Below are positions 61,625-64,000 of a stretch of 64,000 nucleotides of DNA, one piece after another. Source of the stretch: Achatina immaculata (taxonomy: Eukaryota > Mollusca > Gastropoda > Stylommatophora > Achatinidae); assembly GCA_009760885.1 (NCBI GenBank), contig CM019714.1, positions 4,327,895-4,391,894 on the forward strand, given 5' to 3'. Both the position numbers and the translations under genes were made by a program. Each line of letters opens with the position of its first letter. The first letter of the stretch is position 1. Below the pieces are notes generated by a model. It was not told where the DNA came from, did not search any database, and was given only the letters and a program-made list of their open reading frames with translations.

Positions 61625-62838
61625 CCCGTCCTGTAGGAATGTATCAAACTATCTCTGAGCTAGTAGTGCCTGTCCTGTAGGAATGTATCAAGCTATCTTC
61701 TTTGTTTGTAGTGCCTGTCCTGTAGGAATGTATCAAACTATCTTCTTTGTTTGTAGTGCCTGTCCTGTAGGAATGTATCAAACTATCTCTTTGTTTGTAG
61801 TGCCTGTCCTGTAGGAATGTATCAAACTATCTCTTTGTTTGTAGTGCCTGTCCTGTAGGAATGTATCAAACTATCTCTTTGTTTGTAGTGCCTGTCCTGC
61901 GGGAATGTATCAAACTGTCTTCTTTGTTTGTAGTGCCTGTCCTGTAGGAATGTATCAAACTATCTTCTTTGTTTGTAGTGCCTGTCCTGTAGGAATGTAT
62001 CAAACTATCTCTTTATTTGTGGTGCCCGTCCTATGGGAATGTATCAAACTATCTTCTTTGTTTGTAGTGCCCGTCCTGTAGGAATGTATCAAACTATCTC
62101 TTTGTTTGTAGTGCCCGTCCTGTGGGAATGTATCAAACTATCTCTTTGTTTGTAGTTCTCTTCCTGTAGGAATGTATCAAACTATTTATTTGTTTGTAGT
62201 GCCTGTCCTGTAGGAATGTATCAAACTATCTCTTTGTTTGTAGTGCCCGTCCTGTGGGAATGTATCAAACTATCTCTTTGTACTGCCCGTCCTGTGGGAA
62301 TGTATCAAACTATCTCTTTGTTTGTAGTGCCCGTCCTATGGGAATGTATCAAACTATCTCTTTGTACTGCCCGTCCTGTGGGAATGTATCAAACTATCTC
62401 TTTGTTTGTAGTGCCCGTCCTATGGGAATATATCAAACTATCTCTTTGTACTGCCCGTCCTGTGGGAATGTATCAAACTATCTCTTTGTTTGTAATGCCC
62501 GTCCTGTGGGAATGTAACACATTATCTCTTTGTTTGTAGTGCCCGTCCTGTGGGAATGTATCAAACTATCTCTTTGTTTGTAGTGCCCGTCCTGTGGGAA
62601 TGTATCAAACTATCTCTTTGTTTGTAGTGCCCGTCCTGTAGGAATGTATCAAACTATCTCTTTGTACTGCCCGTCCTGTGGGAATGTATCAAACTATCTC
62701 TTTGTTTGTAGTGCCCGTCCTGTGGGAATGTATCAAACTATCTCTTTGTTTGTAATGCCCGTCCTGTGGGAATGTAACACATTATCTCTTTGTTTGTAGT
62801 GCCCGTCCTGTGGGAATGTATCAAACTATCTCTGAGCT
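61625..62838. repeat. Minisatellite in the EF-hand gene intron, unit about 43 bp, about 28 copies
   Basis: The unit contains tagtgcccgtcctgtgggaa and tgtatcaaactatctctttg. On the minus strand, the gene's sense, each unit carries gatacattcccacag or gatacattcctacag followed by G, an acceptor-like sequence. A block of several units (62280-62520 against 62640-62780) is itself partly repeated. Confidence 0.94.
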
Positions 62839-62971
62839 TATTTTCTTCTTAGGTACTTTTTTTATGTTATTACTAGTTCATATCAGCCTGTCCATCTGTC
62901 TGTAACTTGAGAGTCTGTTTGTAAGCAGCAACGTTTTTAACTGTCTGTTTGTTTGTTGGCTTCCTCCCTAC

Positions 62972-63140
62972 CTTGCCATCTTGATCGTCTCTAGCCAGGT
63001 AGATGAGAAGGTCAGATATCTTCTCCGCGGCGATGTCCAGACCTGCCTCAGATTTTGTGGCGTCGATAATCTCCGACCGGGTGAGGTAGCCGCTGCCATC
63101 TTTGTCCAGTTTCAGGAAGGCTTTCCTCAGAACAAACTCT
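62972..63140 (-). CDS. EF-hand calcium-binding protein, penultimate exon
   Basis: A minus-strand exon of 169 bases: one base, then 56 codons. It starts after the acceptor ctctcttcag and ends at the donor gtaggg in phase 0. EFVLRKAFLK is an entering helix, DKDGSGYLTRSE is a canonical first EF loop, and AAEKISDLLIYLAR leads to a second loop, DDQDGK, finished by VSYEEF in the next exon. That second loop has Arg at the usual first ligand position. The repeated AEKISDLLI block in both exons shows that the two EF pairs arose by internal duplication. The 5' exon with the start codon was not found before 64000. Confidence 0.82.
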
Positions 63141-64000
63141 CTGAAGAGAGCGCCAGGAAGAGTGTTTTAATCATGATGTTCTTGCTGTGATGATGTTCTT
63201 GTGATGATGTTGGTGTTGTGATGATGTTGTTGCTGTGATGATGCTGCTGCTGTGATGATGTTGGTGTTGTGATGCTGCTGTTGTGATAGTGTTGTTGTGA
63301 TGATGTTGTGCTGTGATGATGCTGTTATGACGATGTTTGTTGTGTGATGATGCTGTTGTTGCGATGATGTTATGATGATGTTGGTGTTGTCATGATCCTG
63401 TTGTGATGATGTTGGTGTTGTGACGATGCTGTTGTTGTGATGATGCTGTTGGATGATGCTGGTGTTGTGGTGGTGTTTTTGTGATGATGCTGTTGTTGCG
63501 ATGATGGTGTTATGATGATGTTGGTGTTGTAATAATGTTAGTAGTGAGAGTGGTGGTTCTGGTGATGATGATGGTGAAAGTGGTCGTGATTGTGATGGTG
63601 ATGATGATGATACTTGTGGTGGTGGTAGTGTTGATGATGCTGTGGTGGCAACATGTGATGGTGGTGATGATGCTGTGATGGTGGTGGTGATGATGCTGTG
63701 ATGGTGGTGGTGATGATGCTGTGATGGCAACATGTGGTAGTGGTGATGATGCTGTGATGGTGGTGGTGATGATGCTGTGATGGCAATATGTGGTGGTGTT
63801 GATGATGCTGTGCAGATGGTGGTGGTGATGGCGCTGTTGTGGCAACACGTGGTGACTAACTAATGCCTGGACTGTAGTAACAAGAGCTGAATAAAATTTC
63901 ATGTACAAGTTATCTTCCACATCATCATACAAATCATCTTTCATGGTTATCTGCTTTATCTTAATCATCATTTTGTTGTGTATCACTCTGGCAAGCACCA
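63141..64000. repeat. GATGATG/GTTGTTGTGATGATG-rich repeat and right edge of window
   Basis: From about 63170 to 63845 the sequence is an imperfect triplet-based array (tgatgatgttggtgttg and related). His/Ser-rich minus-strand frames are artefacts. From 63846 to the end the sequence is unique-looking, and no exon could be assigned. Confidence 0.8.

Noticed and set aside
63167..63998. His/Ser/Thr-rich minus-strand proteins
   Set aside because: GATGATG-type simple repeat translated in three frames.

Overview
This is eukaryotic, animal genomic DNA. Genes are split by GT-AG introns, the stretches between exons are filled with minisatellites, and there are remnants of non-LTR retrotransposons, Tc1/mariner DNA transposons and a possible Penelope-like element. 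An activin/TGF-beta type I receptor of Baboon-like type and a short four-EF-hand protein point to a protostome, and I would guess a lophotrochozoan such as a mollusc. That placement is inference. Nothing bacterial, viral or CRISPR-like was seen.

Three host genes are visible. (1) Part of a leucine-rich-repeat (LRR) gene on the minus strand, with exons at 5652-5861, 3348-3557 and 476-682. The first two are near-identical copies produced by a 2.3-kb tandem duplication (2601-4906 / 4907-about 7250). (2) A complete TGF-beta/activin type I receptor serine/threonine kinase on the plus strand (ALK4/ALK5/Baboon class). It has ten coding exons from 20733 to 48744, 520 residues by my count, a 3'UTR to about 49.92 kb and a poly(A) signal at 49896. 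All nine intron phases join in frame. (3) The last two exons of a small EF-hand calcium-binding protein on the minus strand (62972-63140 and 60088-60357), whose first exon lies beyond the right edge or was not recognised.

Layout. 1-7.25 kb: LRR exons, minisatellites and the 2.3-kb duplication. 7.3-10.3 kb: a 1.56-kb tandem duplication, each copy carrying the same 5'-truncated LINE reverse-transcriptase tail. 10.3-20.3 kb: a transposon graveyard with several LINE tails, a 1.67-kb Tc1-like element with inverted repeats (14612-16285), and a mariner-like element (16973-19602) split by a LINE RT/RNase H fragment. 20.7-49.9 kb: the receptor gene. Its introns hold more than twenty minisatellites, further transposon remnants, and a three-copy repeat of about 1.65-1.95 kb per copy (35.74-41.28 kb). 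49.9-60 kb: intergenic minisatellites and a 1398-bp tandem duplication. 60-64 kb: the EF-hand gene with repeat-filled introns.

The most unusual signal is in the receptor gene. Three minisatellites contain the gene's own splice junctions: the exon 2 donor copied at 57-bp intervals, the exon 4 acceptor copied about 24 times upstream, and the exon 5 donor copied at 54-bp intervals. The copies carry intact GT or AG consensus sites. By translation, using an upstream exon 4 acceptor would end the protein right after the ectodomain, which would give a soluble form. Using a downstream exon 5 donor would insert multiples of 18 residues just before the Smad-specifying L45 loop. Whether the copies are used is unknown; RNA data would decide.
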